NCBI GenBank assembly: GCA_021850865.1
Contig: JAJZKN010000001.1
Location: 1-64,000 of the forward strand
From: a bacterium
GTDB lineage: Bacteria > Patescibacteriota > Saccharimonadia > Saccharimonadales > UBA4665
DNA: 64,000 nt
Direction of reading: 5' to 3'
How positions within the stretch are numbered: the first letter of the stretch is position 1; every line of letters starts with the position of its first letter. The notes under the pieces were generated by a model, which searched no databases, was not told where the DNA came from, and saw nothing but the letters and a program-made list of their open reading frames with translations. Both the position numbers and the translations under genes were made by a program. Positions 1 to 7,886 of the stretch are shown here, one piece after another.

Positions 1-1
1 T

Positions 2-1366
2 ACCTTATTAAAACGCATTATTACCGCTTACGGCGACGATTCGGTTCAACAACTGACCGGCATTCATCTTGTGGTCGAGAACGCCTCGAACCTACTGACT
101 AAGAAACTGGAGTGGGGCCGACTGGCGGCATACCTGGAGCAATCGACCCGCTACATCTATTTCGACCAGAAAGACAATAATAATAACTACCGCTACTATA
201 TCCCCACTAACTTAAAGGGTAAGATTAAAACCAGTTACAAAACCAACCTTGATAAAATTTTCTCGATCTACTCCGAACTTGTCCATCAGTTAACTAATTA
301 CATCACCGCTAACAGCAAAGTACCGATTGAAGAGCGGGACGGTGCATTTAAAGCGGCAACGCGGGCTCAAGCCTGCGACGCGATCAGAGTTTTGCTCCCG
401 GCAGCCACAACTTCAACCGTCGGCCTTTACGCATCCGGACAAGCGGTCGAGTCGTTGATTATGCACTTACGATCAGATGAATTATTAGAGGCACGCCTAT
501 GTGGCGACCAAATTTTAAAACAGGCGAGGCAGGTTATACCGATGTTTCTAGAACGAGCCGACAAGCCTGAGCGCGGCGGCGCCAACAGTGGCTATATGGC
601 GACCAACCGCACCGCTATGCAGGAACTTTCGCAGTCGCTGCTCAATAACTCTTATGCCGCAACCCAAGAGGACTCGGTTACCCTGGTCGACTACTGGCCG
701 AAAAATGAAATGGATTTGATTCCCGACATGCTGTATGAGCATAGCTCATTGCCGCTAAAAACTATCAAATCTCAAGTAGAAGGTTTATCTTACGAGCAGA
801 AAGAACAGATTATTAAGACGTACGCAGGTGAACGCCTGAACCGCCGGCAGAAACCCGGCCGAGCGTTGGAGAAGGCACATTACAGCTGGGATATTTTATG
901 CGACTATGGTATATTCCGCGACCTGCAAAGGCATCGAATAGTTGACGACCTGGGTTGGCAGAAACTAAGCCCGCGTTTCGGTTATGAGATTCCTAAACTG
1001 GTGGAGGCCGCCGGTTTGAGTGAACGCTTTGAAGAGTGTTTCGATATCTCGCTCAAACTTTATAGCGAATTACAAGCAGCCGGCTATAGCGAAGAGGCCC
1101 AATACGCAACGCTGCTTGGTCACCGGGTGCGCTGGAAAGTCACTTACAATGCCAGAGAGGCTTTCCATATCCATGAATTAAGAACCAGTCCTCAGGGGCA
1201 TCCCGGATACCGAAAACTTGTTAATCAAATGCATGAACTGGTAGCCCAAGTCCATCCGCTGCTTGCCGGGTCGATGATTTTCGTAAATCAGGGAGAAGAT
1301 CCGGAACTGACTAGATTGGCGGCTGAGCGCTATAGCCAGAATAAACTGACCAAAATAAAGAAATAG
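2..1366 (+). CDS. ThyX-family protein, tandem-domain form, 5' end missing
   Basis: This frame is open from the first bases of the window, so the true start lies upstream; the first ATG-like start inside would cut a conserved motif. The first half reads YGDDSVQQL, VENASNL, ARLCGDQ-like and STRYIYF segments, as in flavin-dependent thymidylate synthases, followed by an ACDAIRVLLPAATTSTVG stretch. The second half has another ThyX-like signature (FRDLQRHR, then SPRFGYEIP), so two ThyX-like domains are joined. ThyX methylates dUMP using FAD and methylenetetrahydrofolate. Large duplicated ThyX-like proteins are known in CPR genomes, but whether they are active thymidylate synthases is not clear from sequence. 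Family assignment is good; function is inferred. Confidence 0.8.
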   Translation, partial: TLLKRIITAYGDDSVQQLTGIHLVVENASNLLTKKLEWGRLAAYLEQSTRYIYFDQKDNNNNYRYYIPTNLKGKIKTSYKTNLDKIFSIYSELVHQLTNYITANSKVPIEERDGAFKAATRAQACDAIRVLLPAATTSTVGLYASGQAVESLIMHLRSDELLEARLCGDQILKQARQVIPMFLERADKPERGGANSGYMATNRTAMQELSQSLLNNSYAATQEDSVTLVDYWPKNEMDLIPDMLYEHSSLPLKTIKSQVEGLSYEQKEQIIKTYAGERLNRRQKPGRALEKAHYSWDILCDYGIFRDLQRHRIVDDLGWQKLSPRFGYEIPKLVEAAGLSERFEECFDISLKLYSELQAAGYSEEAQYATLLGHRVRWKVTYNAREAFHIHELRTSPQGHPGYRKLVNQMHELVAQVHPLLAGSMIFVNQGEDPELTRLAAERYSQNKLTKIKK

Positions 1367-1369
1367 CCC

Positions 1370-2002
1370 CTAACTCTGCGCGTCAGCTAACTGAGTAAGT
1401 AAATAATTTACCGATAAGACCTGGCAGTTCCCGTTCATATATGTTTTCAAATAATCACAACTCAAAATCAAGGGACTCCGGCCGCTGTCAGCCCATTCCG
1501 GCCGGTAGATTTGGGCTAAATTATGGTAGTTCAGCTCCTGCGTACAATTCCAGTCAATCTCCGAACAAGCCTCCAGGCCGTATGATCGTTCAGTCGATCC
1601 GTTTTCATGAGCTAAAAATTCGGGCAAGTGCCGCCTGAAAGCATTATTCACTAACCGGTAACGCTGGTTTGGCGACCGGCCGTCGTTGTCGTACTCAATC
1701 GCCGGAATAGACAGCACCGACAATGGCTGACGGTTAGCGTCGATATCCTGCCGCAAAAAATCCAAGAACTCCAGCGCCAGAACTTCCGCGGCGTCAACCG
1801 GCCGTCCCTGTTTTTCTAACCAGTTAACGTACACCTTTTGCCAGTCAACCCTGTCCGACCCGGAACTGTACCCGGATATAATTTCCTGATAGTTGTCACT
1901 GTAGTCCTGCCAATAAATATCCAGCTGACCAGCTATATAGGTTCGTCCCGAACCGGCTGCCAACTCCGGAGATTTAATTATTTCACCTTGTATCACGCTC
2001 AT
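1370..2002 (-). CDS. Hypothetical protein, 210 aa
   Basis: I do not recognise this protein. It is soluble-looking, acidic and rich in Tyr, Asn and Asp, with no signal peptide or membrane segment and only three cysteines, in the C-terminal third. It starts at an ATG preceded by an A/T-rich stretch without a clear Shine-Dalgarno site. It converges on the ThyX-like gene, with three bases between the stop codons. Codon use resembles the neighbouring genes, which supports real coding. Confidence 0.6.
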   Translation of the reverse strand: MSVIQGEIIKSPELAAGSGRTYIAGQLDIYWQDYSDNYQEIISGYSSGSDRVDWQKVYVNWLEKQGRPVDAAEVLALEFLDFLRQDIDANRQPLSVLSIPAIEYDNDGRSPNQRYRLVNNAFRRHLPEFLAHENGSTERSYGLEACSEIDWNCTQELNYHNLAQIYRPEWADSGRSPLILSCDYLKTYMNGNCQVLSVNYLLTQLADAQS

Positions 2003-2070
2003 TTTTTAAACCAAAACAAAGATTAGTCCTTATTGAGGCAAATAGCAAGAACTTTTTTGCCTGTATTTAG

Positions 2071-2304
2071 TTAGTATTCAATGGGGTTCTGCTGAGAACT
2101 CACGGATTCAGTCAATGCCACAGCACCGAGATAGCTAGTCGAAGCACCGGCTTCAATAGTTTCTTTACCGAGGTCATTTGGGTTCTGCGATACATACATA
2201 TCTAACGTCTCCGTACCGCCACAGGAGTTCCATTTTTCTTCCTCGGCGGCAATCGACGCATTAATGCTATTACCTAGTATTTGATCAAACCTGCCAGTAG
2301 ACAT
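2071..2304 (-). CDS. Small hypothetical protein, 77 aa
   Basis: Unknown small acidic protein, with no membrane segment and one cysteine. A plausible ribosome-binding site (AAGGAG) sits about 12 bases before the ATG, which supports translation. The Ser/Asn/Glu-rich composition suggests a flexible polypeptide. It is in the same orientation as the next unknown gene (1370-2002) with a 68-base gap, so the two may be cotranscribed. Confidence 0.5.
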   Translation of the reverse strand: MSTGRFDQILGNSINASIAAEEEKWNSCGGTETLDMYVSQNPNDLGKETIEAGASTSYLGAVALTESVSSQQNPIEY

Positions 2305-2546
2305 AATTAGTTATAACTCCTTAGATTTGCTTTCAGTCTCTTGCTTAGATATTTGTGTTGAAGCCCGGAAGTTGCTGGACTGTACTTGACTCTTTAGAGC
2401 GAGGCTTCAACCATACTGAAGCACAGTCCTGAGTTACCTAGGACAATCATATAAAACCTATTGATTTTATGCTTCAGATTAATAATCACGGATTAGGTTA
2501 TACGCCTATACCAGTCAACTCGTCAAGACCTATTTTTGCCGCCTTC

Positions 2547-2575
2547 TTGTTTACTTACGCCGGATATGCTAAAGT
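2547..2575 (+). promoter_or_regulatory. Putative promoter of the rplJ-rplL operon
   Basis: TTGTTT (2547-2552) and TAAAGT (2570-2575) are separated by 17 bases. The predicted start of transcription falls at about 2582, just where the L10-leader-like structure begins. The bases from 2305 to 2546 hold no other feature I can support. Confidence 0.45.
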
Positions 2576-2580
2576 TACTC

Positions 2581-2702
2581 TTAAGTTGCCGAAGACAGCG
2601 ACAGGACTAAGTCCTTAATTATGTCGCCGAGGAACAAAGCAGTAAATGCTTAAAGATCTTCGGTTTACGCCGAAGTTTTTATATTTATTGGCAACTTTAA
2701 GC
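2581..2702 (+). promoter_or_regulatory. L10 (rplJ) leader, autoregulatory RNA
   Basis: The segment GCCGAAGACAGCGACA (from 2588) pairs with TGTCGCCGAGGAA (from about 2622), as in the L10-leader family that binds the L10(L12)4 complex. A longer closing stem is possible between TTAAGTTGCC (2581-2590) and GGCAACTTTAA (2690-2700), enclosing the attenuator hairpin. The position directly before rplJ fits autogenous control of ribosomal stalk protein synthesis. Motif and location are seen; the control mechanism is known for the family. Confidence 0.7.
2658..2680 (+). terminator. Attenuator hairpin in the L10 leader
   Basis: CTTCGG (2658-2663), six-base loop, CCGAAG (2670-2675), then five T. This is an intrinsic terminator 137 bases before the rplJ start, inside the transcribed leader, so read-through is presumably regulated. 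Confidence 0.7.
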
Positions 2703-2816
2703 TAAACCAGCAAGAACCGGGCAAGCGGTATATTTCATGGGTCGATAAATATACGTTACGCTTAAGCTACAAAACCAGTATTTGTTGGGGATTAAAAGGC
2801 TAAGGAAGGGATAATA

Positions 2817-3341
2817 ATGCCTTTAACTAGAGAGAAGAAAACGCAAGTAGTAAAAGAAGCGGCCGAATTACTGAGCGGTTCGAAAATGACAGTGATCACC
2901 ACCTACAGGGGAATTGCCGTCAAAGATATGCAGCAGCTCAGAAAGTCCGCCGCAACCAATAACACGACACTCAAGGTTTTCAAAAACCGACTGATCATAC
3001 AGGCAATTAAGCAGCTCGATCAGTTTAAGGACTTAGATACCGGCAAGCTTGAAGGTATGCTGGCTTACGCTTTCAATCCGGACGACGAAGTCGCTCCGGC
3101 ACAAACCCTGGCCGCCTTCAAAAAAGCTAATCCGGCACTGGAATTCATCGGCGCCATCACTTCTGAAGGTAAGTGGCTGGATGCAACCGAAGTCAGTTCG
3201 CTTGCCGAACTACCGAGCAAACCGGTACTGATCGCTACGGTTATATCCTTGCTGGACTCGCCGGTCAGATCAGTTATCGGTGGATTAAATGGACAGCTGG
3301 CCCCACTACTGAGTGGACTAAAGCAAGCTAAAACTAATTAA
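2817..3341 (+). CDS. rplJ: 50S ribosomal protein L10
   Basis: L10 forms the base of the ribosomal stalk and binds L7/L12 dimers through its C-terminal helix. The N-terminal half has the typical LTREKK, VVKEAAELL, TYRGI, KVFKNRL and GMLAYAF elements of the 23S-rRNA-binding domain; the C-terminal part (LLDSPVRSVIGGLNG and after) is the expected alpha region. Length (174 aa) is normal. AAGGAAGGG lies just before the ATG. rplL follows after 16 bases in the same operon; expression is probably controlled by the leader upstream. rplK and rplA are not adjacent. Confidence 0.97.
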   Translation: MPLTREKKTQVVKEAAELLSGSKMTVITTYRGIAVKDMQQLRKSAATNNTTLKVFKNRLIIQAIKQLDQFKDLDTGKLEGMLAYAFNPDDEVAPAQTLAAFKKANPALEFIGAITSEGKWLDATEVSSLAELPSKPVLIATVISLLDSPVRSVIGGLNGQLAPLLSGLKQAKTN

Positions 3342-3357
3342 TTTTAAGGAGTAAACA

Positions 3358-3741
3358 ATGCCCAATATTGAAAAATTAGCCGAAGAACTGGTTGGTTTAA
3401 CCGTTCTGGAAGTCAACGAACTTAGCAATGTATTGAAGGATAAGTATGGTATCGAACCCGCCGCCGCGGCGGTCGCCGTAGCCGCCGCGCCTGCAGCCGG
3501 AGCGGCTGAAGCTAGCGCCGAGCAAGCAAAAAGTGAATACGACGTCGTCTTAAAGGATGCCGGGGCACAAAAAGTCGCCGTAATTAAAGCAGTTAAAGAC
3601 ATTACCAACCTGGGACTAGGCGAAGCTAAAGCACTAGTTGACGGCGCTCCAAAAACCATTCTGGAAAAGGCTAAAACCGAGGAGGCCGAGGAAGCCAAGA
3701 AAAAGCTCGAAGAAGCCGGCGCAACCGTCGAATTAACCTAG
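3358..3741 (+). CDS. rplL: 50S ribosomal protein L7/L12
   Basis: Stalk protein that recruits and stimulates translational GTPases. The N-terminal dimerisation domain ([19 protein letters not shown]) is followed by an Ala-rich hinge (residues about 35-60) and the C-terminal domain with [20 protein letters not shown] and the [14 protein letters not shown] motif that contacts elongation factors. 127 aa is the usual size. AAGGAG sits 8 bases before the ATG. It is the second gene of the rplJ operon. No strong terminator hairpin with a T-run is visible after it. Confidence 0.98.
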   Translation: MPNIEKLAEELVGLTVLEVNELSNVLKDKYGIEPAAAAVAVAAAPAAGAAEASAEQAKSEYDVVLKDAGAQKVAVIKAVKDITNLGLGEAKALVDGAPKTILEKAKTEEAEEAKKKLEEAGATVELT

Positions 3742-3860
3742 CATCAAAGAGTCAATCCTCTACCCCGTCCCCAAAAACACTCGATCGGAACGACTAGACA
3801 CCACAATAGTTAAGGGCCGCTGTGGCTGAATTCTAAATGAAGATTTATCCACAATTGACT

Positions 3861-3889
3861 TTGACAATATTCGGCATAAATGATAGTTT
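3861..3889 (+). promoter_or_regulatory. Putative promoter
   Basis: TTGACA (3861-3866), 17-base spacer, TAGTTT (3884-3889), about 57 bases before the ATG at 3947. The -35 box is a perfect sigma-70 match. A second TTGACT lies directly before it. Confidence 0.6.
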
Positions 3890-3946
3890 ATGGGTAACTG
3901 TCACAAAAGAGACACTACCAGAGGTGAAAGAGAGTAACCAGTAAAA

Positions 3947-4456
3947 ATGCCAGAAGTACCAGACAAACAGATTAAACGATTAAGGTCACTGATTAGAGAA
4001 GCAGAGACTAACTTGGCGGCAGCGACCGAGCTGCTCGTTAGTTTGGTGGGAGATGACGAGACTATTGCTCCGGTTGCCAGGGAAGAAAGTCTGGGCAAGG
4101 TTATTGAAGGCGTTTTCGATGGCCAGAATATGGTTGGCAGCGACGGAAAAACTTATCCGGTTCCCGCCAATTACGCATCTAAGTCCAAACTAGTCCAGGG
4201 AGACATCCTAAAGCTAACCATTGCCGATGACGGCTCTTTTCTTTATAAGCAAATCGGTCCGATTCCTCGAAAACAGGTAGTCGGCACGCTCAGCTTGGAA
4301 GGCGGACATTACTTTGTAAACGTCAATGGCAAGAACTTCCGGGTACTGCTCGCCAGTGTTACCTACTTCAAGGCCAAGCCGGGCGACCAGGTCAGCGTTA
4401 ACGTTCCGGAAGATGACTCCAATGCCGAATGGGCAGCCCTAGAAGCCGCCCTCTAA
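3947..4456 (+). CDS. Conserved hypothetical protein, 169 aa
   Basis: Not recognised as a named family. Residues 1-35 look like a coiled-coil helix (repeated charged/hydrophobic pattern from DKQIKRLRSL to ELLVSLVG). Residues about 50-165 look like an all-beta region containing GKVIEGVFDGQNMVG, DGKTYPVPANYASKSKLVQG and GDILKLTI, reminiscent of a small beta-barrel with an RNA- or DNA-binding look. Genes with this kind of sequence are, as I recall, widespread among CPR bacteria, but no function can be given. It has its own promoter and lies between rplL and dnaX, which is mild context for a translation or replication role. Confidence 0.75.
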   Translation: MPEVPDKQIKRLRSLIREAETNLAAATELLVSLVGDDETIAPVAREESLGKVIEGVFDGQNMVGSDGKTYPVPANYASKSKLVQGDILKLTIADDGSFLYKQIGPIPRKQVVGTLSLEGGHYFVNVNGKNFRVLLASVTYFKAKPGDQVSVNVPEDDSNAEWAALEAAL

Positions 4457-4532
4457 GATAAGTGCCGGCAACGGGACTTAAACCACAAAAAAACTTACCT
4501 GCAACGCAAAAATAGGTAATAATAAGGGGGCT

Positions 4533-6005
4533 ATGGGACAAGTACTATACCGGAAGTACCGGTCGAAAAGTTTAAACGACATTATCGGGCAGGAGCACAT
4601 TACAACAACCCTGCAACGGGCAATTGAAAGCAATCGGATAGCACACGCCTATCTGCTCACCGGCCCTCGTGGCGTTGGCAAAACGTCAGTTGCCAGAATT
4701 ATCGCTCATAACATCAATCATTTAGCCTACGACGATGACTCGCCGCATATCGATATTATTGAGCTCGATGGCGCTTCCAATGGCCGAATCGATGAGATCC
4801 GCGAACTGCGCGATATGGTTTACGTAGCGCCGGTTGAATTAAAATATAAGGTTTATATCATCGACGAAGTGCACATGCTGTCTCTGGGAGCATTTAACGC
4901 GCTGCTTAAAACTCTGGAGGAGCCACCGCCGCATGTCGTGTTTATCCTTGCTACGACCGAGGCCCACAAACTGCCCGAAACCATCATCAGCCGGACCCAA
5001 CGATTTCAGTTTCGTCCGCTCGATCCGGCCTTAGTTAAGAAGCACTTAAAAACGATCGCCAAGCAGGAATCGATTAAGATTGACGACCAGGCGCTGGCAC
5101 TAATTGCTGCCCACGGCCAAGGCAGCTTTCGTGACGCTATCAGCTTACTTGATCAGGCCGCCAACTACGAGCAACCGATCAGCGAATCGACAATTAACCG
5201 ATTACTGGGCATTCCGTCCGATCAGTTGGTCCGAACACTGGTAGACAGCATTGCCGCCGGAGATAGAGCGACGACCTTAAGCGCTCTTGACTCGCTGTTC
5301 AGTCATGGTTATTCAGCCGCCAGCATTGCCGCCAAATTAAGCGAGGACCTGAGAAATCAGCTCGTCATGGCCAACACGTTTTTACCCTTCGACACTCTTA
5401 CCTGGTTACTAAGACAATTAATTGAAATTCCCGCGTCAGTTGATCCGGATAAGCTGCTCGAGGTTTGCTTAGCTGAAGCGGCGGCGCTAAACGGTTCTGT
5501 CGGTTATAAGCCAAAGACCATTTCCGGCCCGGCAATGCAGCCAGCGGAGCCAAAACCGGCAAACGCCATAACTACCGCCAAAAAAGCTAAACCAGAAATT
5601 TCGGAGGTTAAGCCACCCGCCAAACCGCTCCCACAAGAACCGGCGACGGCAAACAGTCGGTTTAACGAGCAGGACTGGCCTAAGGTTCTAAACGTTTTAA
5701 AGTCCAGCCACAACACACTCTACGGCATCGTCAGAATGGCCACTATCGATACTGAGGCATCGGGCACAATAAAACTAAAATTTGCTTTTCCGTTCCATAT
5801 GAAACGGATTAACGACAATCGAAACAGGCAAGCGATAATCGAAGCGATCACCCAAGTTACCGGTCAGCAATTCGCGCTTACTTGCGATGTTGATAAGTCG
5901 CTGCTGGAAAACGGCAAAACCAACCCCGCTCAGCAAAGCCTGCCCGAGGATCATTTATCACTTATCAGCTCCATTTTCGGCGGCGGCGAAGTGGTGTCCG
6001 AATAA
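4533..6005 (+). CDS. dnaX: DNA polymerase III subunit gamma/tau
   Basis: Clamp-loader ATPase of the replisome. The start MGQVLYRKYRSKSLNDIIGQ is typical of DnaX. Walker A is GPRGVGKTS, Walker B IIDEVHMLS, sensor ATTEAHKLPETIISRTQRF. A linker rich in Lys, Pro and Ala (residues about 325-375) precedes a C-terminal tau-like domain. Between Walker A and ELDGASNGRIDEIR the usual four-cysteine zinc module is absent; the spacer is INHLAYDDDSPHID with no cysteine. The protein is short (490 aa) by tau standards. AAGGGGG lies just before the ATG. It opens a plus-strand run with dnaB, ybaB and recR. Confidence 0.95.
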   Translation: MGQVLYRKYRSKSLNDIIGQEHITTTLQRAIESNRIAHAYLLTGPRGVGKTSVARIIAHNINHLAYDDDSPHIDIIELDGASNGRIDEIRELRDMVYVAPVELKYKVYIIDEVHMLSLGAFNALLKTLEEPPPHVVFILATTEAHKLPETIISRTQRFQFRPLDPALVKKHLKTIAKQESIKIDDQALALIAAHGQGSFRDAISLLDQAANYEQPISESTINRLLGIPSDQLVRTLVDSIAAGDRATTLSALDSLFSHGYSAASIAAKLSEDLRNQLVMANTFLPFDTLTWLLRQLIEIPASVDPDKLLEVCLAEAAALNGSVGYKPKTISGPAMQPAEPKPANAITTAKKAKPEISEVKPPAKPLPQEPATANSRFNEQDWPKVLNVLKSSHNTLYGIVRMATIDTEASGTIKLKFAFPFHMKRINDNRNRQAIIEAITQVTGQQFALTCDVDKSLLENGKTNPAQQSLPEDHLSLISSIFGGGEVVSE

Positions 6006-6096
6006 ATCGTTGGCAGTAAGAACATAAAATTCTAGATATAGCGGCAAGCAAGGCATATAATTAAATCAAGTAATAGCAAAAAATTGAGAGTAGACA

Positions 6097-7878
6097 ATGG
6101 CCGATCAGACGACCCAGTTGAAACAACCGCCGCAAAATGTGGACGCCGAAGCGTCTCTTTTGGGCGCAATTCTGATCGATACCGATGCAATCGTTAAAAT
6201 AGCCGACTCAATCAAGGCGCAGGATTTTTTCGAGAAACGGCATGGCTTGATTTATTCAGCAATGCTGTCGCTCTACGAACAACGCTCGGCGATCGACGTA
6301 CTAACTCTCGCCAATCAACTCAAAAGCAAAGGCGAATTGGATTCGATTGGCGGCGCCAGCTACCTGACGGAATTAACCAATTTCGTGCCCACCGCGACGC
6401 ATGTCGAGCAATATGCCGATATCGTCGCCCAAAAGGCATTGCGGCGACGCCTGATTAGCGTCTCTCAGCAGATGGTATCTTTGGGCTTTGACGAGACCAA
6501 GGCGCTGCATGAACTAATTGAAGAGGCTGAAAGCAACCTGTTCGCCGTCAGCGAACAGCATGTTAAACAGTCGGTTGTTAGTCTGGAAGCGATTCTTGCG
6601 GAAAGTTTTGAGCGTCTTGATGAGCTGCATAAGGATAAGAAAAAACTGCGGGGTATCTCCACCGGCTTTAAGGATCTCGACAGTCTGCTGGCCGGTTTCC
6701 AACGTTCAGATTTGTTCGTGTTGGCCGCCCGGCCGTCCATGGGTAAAACCGCACTAATGCTTAATTTTGCCCATAACGTCGCCGTCAACTCAAAAGAGCC
6801 GGTACTGTTTTTCAGTCTGGAGATGAGCAAAGAGCAACTGGTCGACCGGCTGCTTAGTATTGAGTCCGGAGTTGACGCCTGGGCACTAAGAACCGGTAAC
6901 CTGAATGACAGCGACTTTGAAAAAATCGGCGAAGCTATGGGTACGCTTAGTGAAGCGCCGATTTTCATTGACGACACCCCGGGAATCACCGTCAGCGACC
7001 TAAGAACGAAAGCGCGCCGCGAGGCACACCGGCATCAGCTTGGCTTGATTGTTGTCGACTATTTACAGCTGATGAGCGGCGGCGGACGGTTTGGCTCAGA
7101 AGCTAACCGCGTTCAGGAGATATCCGAAATATCCCGCGGCTTGAAGGGAATTGCTAGAGAGCTAAACACCCCTCTCATGGCCGCCTCCCAGCTTAATCGC
7201 TCCGTCGAAAACCGCAGTCCGCAAATTCCGCAACTGGCGGATTTGCGGGAATCCGGCTGTCTCAGCGGCGACGCCAGAATTACAATGTCTGAGAACGGTG
7301 AGACTGTCAGTATTAGGGAACTGGCAGAAAGACAACCATTTACCAATTTGGGCGTACTGGCTCTCGACGAAACCGACGGCTTAATTAAACCCGGGGTAGC
7401 ACTTAAGGCCTACCATAACGGCACCAAGCAAACATTTGAACTAAGCACGCTAAACGGCCCGACCATTCGCGCCACGGCAAATCATAAATTCTTTACCCGC
7501 CACGGCTGGAAACGCCTCGACGAACTGAATACCGGCGCTGAAATTGCCCTTAACGGTACGGCCAATACTCTTCGGTGGGAGAAAGTTACTACAATTACCA
7601 AAGCAGGCATTGAAGCCGTCTATGATCTCAGCGTAGATAGCTTACACAGCTTTATCGCCAACGGCATAGTTGTCCATAACAGTATCGAGCAGGATGCAGA
7701 CGTTGTTGCCTTTATCTACCGCGAAGAATTTTATAACCCCGAAACCGACCGGAAAAAAATAACCGACCTGTTAATCAAAAAACACCGTAACGGACCGGTT
7801 GGTGGCGTCGAGCTGTTTTTCGATAATGAAAAACAACGCTTCCGTTCGCTCGACACTAAACATAACGACCCTTTCTAA
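6097..7878 (+). CDS. dnaB: Replicative DNA helicase DnaB with a mini-intein
   Basis: Hexameric helicase that unwinds DNA at the fork. The N-terminal domain starts PPQNVDAEASLLGAIL; the RecA-like domain has Walker A PSMGKTA (near residue 213), LFFSLEMSKEQL, and VVDYLQLM. Extein 1 ends at LADLRESG (residue 387), an intein occupies residues 388-528, and extein 2 resumes at SIEQDADVVAFIYREE. Without the intein the helicase is about 452 aa, a normal length. The reading frame is continuous through the intein, so protein splicing is needed for function. A TATAAT at 6056-6061 may belong to its promoter. Confidence 0.97.
   Translation: MADQTTQLKQPPQNVDAEASLLGAILIDTDAIVKIADSIKAQDFFEKRHGLIYSAMLSLYEQRSAIDVLTLANQLKSKGELDSIGGASYLTELTNFVPTATHVEQYADIVAQKALRRRLISVSQQMVSLGFDETKALHELIEEAESNLFAVSEQHVKQSVVSLEAILAESFERLDELHKDKKKLRGISTGFKDLDSLLAGFQRSDLFVLAARPSMGKTALMLNFAHNVAVNSKEPVLFFSLEMSKEQLVDRLLSIESGVDAWALRTGNLNDSDFEKIGEAMGTLSEAPIFIDDTPGITVSDLRTKARREAHRHQLGLIVVDYLQLMSGGGRFGSEANRVQEISEISRGLKGIARELNTPLMAASQLNRSVENRSPQIPQLADLRESGCLSGDARITMSENGETVSIRELAERQPFTNLGVLALDETDGLIKPGVALKAYHNGTKQTFELSTLNGPTIRATANHKFFTRHGWKRLDELNTGAEIALNGTANTLRWEKVTTITKAGIEAVYDLSVDSLHSFIANGIVVHNSIEQDADVVAFIYREEFYNPETDRKKITDLLIKKHRNGPVGGVELFFDNEKQRFRSLDTKHNDPF
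7258..7680 (+). other. Mini-intein (141 aa) in dnaB
   Basis: The N-terminal block begins with the catalytic cysteine, CLSGDARITM; block B shows ATANHKFFTRHGWKRLDEL with the conserved T..H pair; the C-terminal block reads YDLSVDSLHSFIANGIVVHN, ending in the His-Asn pair before Ser+1. At 141 residues there is no room for a homing endonuclease. The insertion point, RESG before SIEQDAD, is the same as in cyanobacterial DnaB inteins. All splicing residues are present, so it is probably active in splicing but not mobile on its own. Confidence 0.95.
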
Positions 7879-7886
7879 GCCATAAA

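Noticed and set aside
3318-3698. 126-codon minus-strand ORF across rplL
   Set aside because: Ala/Ser-rich shadow of the Ala-rich rplL hinge on the other strand; no start signal.
6465-6989. 174-codon minus-strand ORF inside dnaB
   Set aside because: Ser/Leu/Arg-rich antisense shadow of a clearly coding helicase segment.
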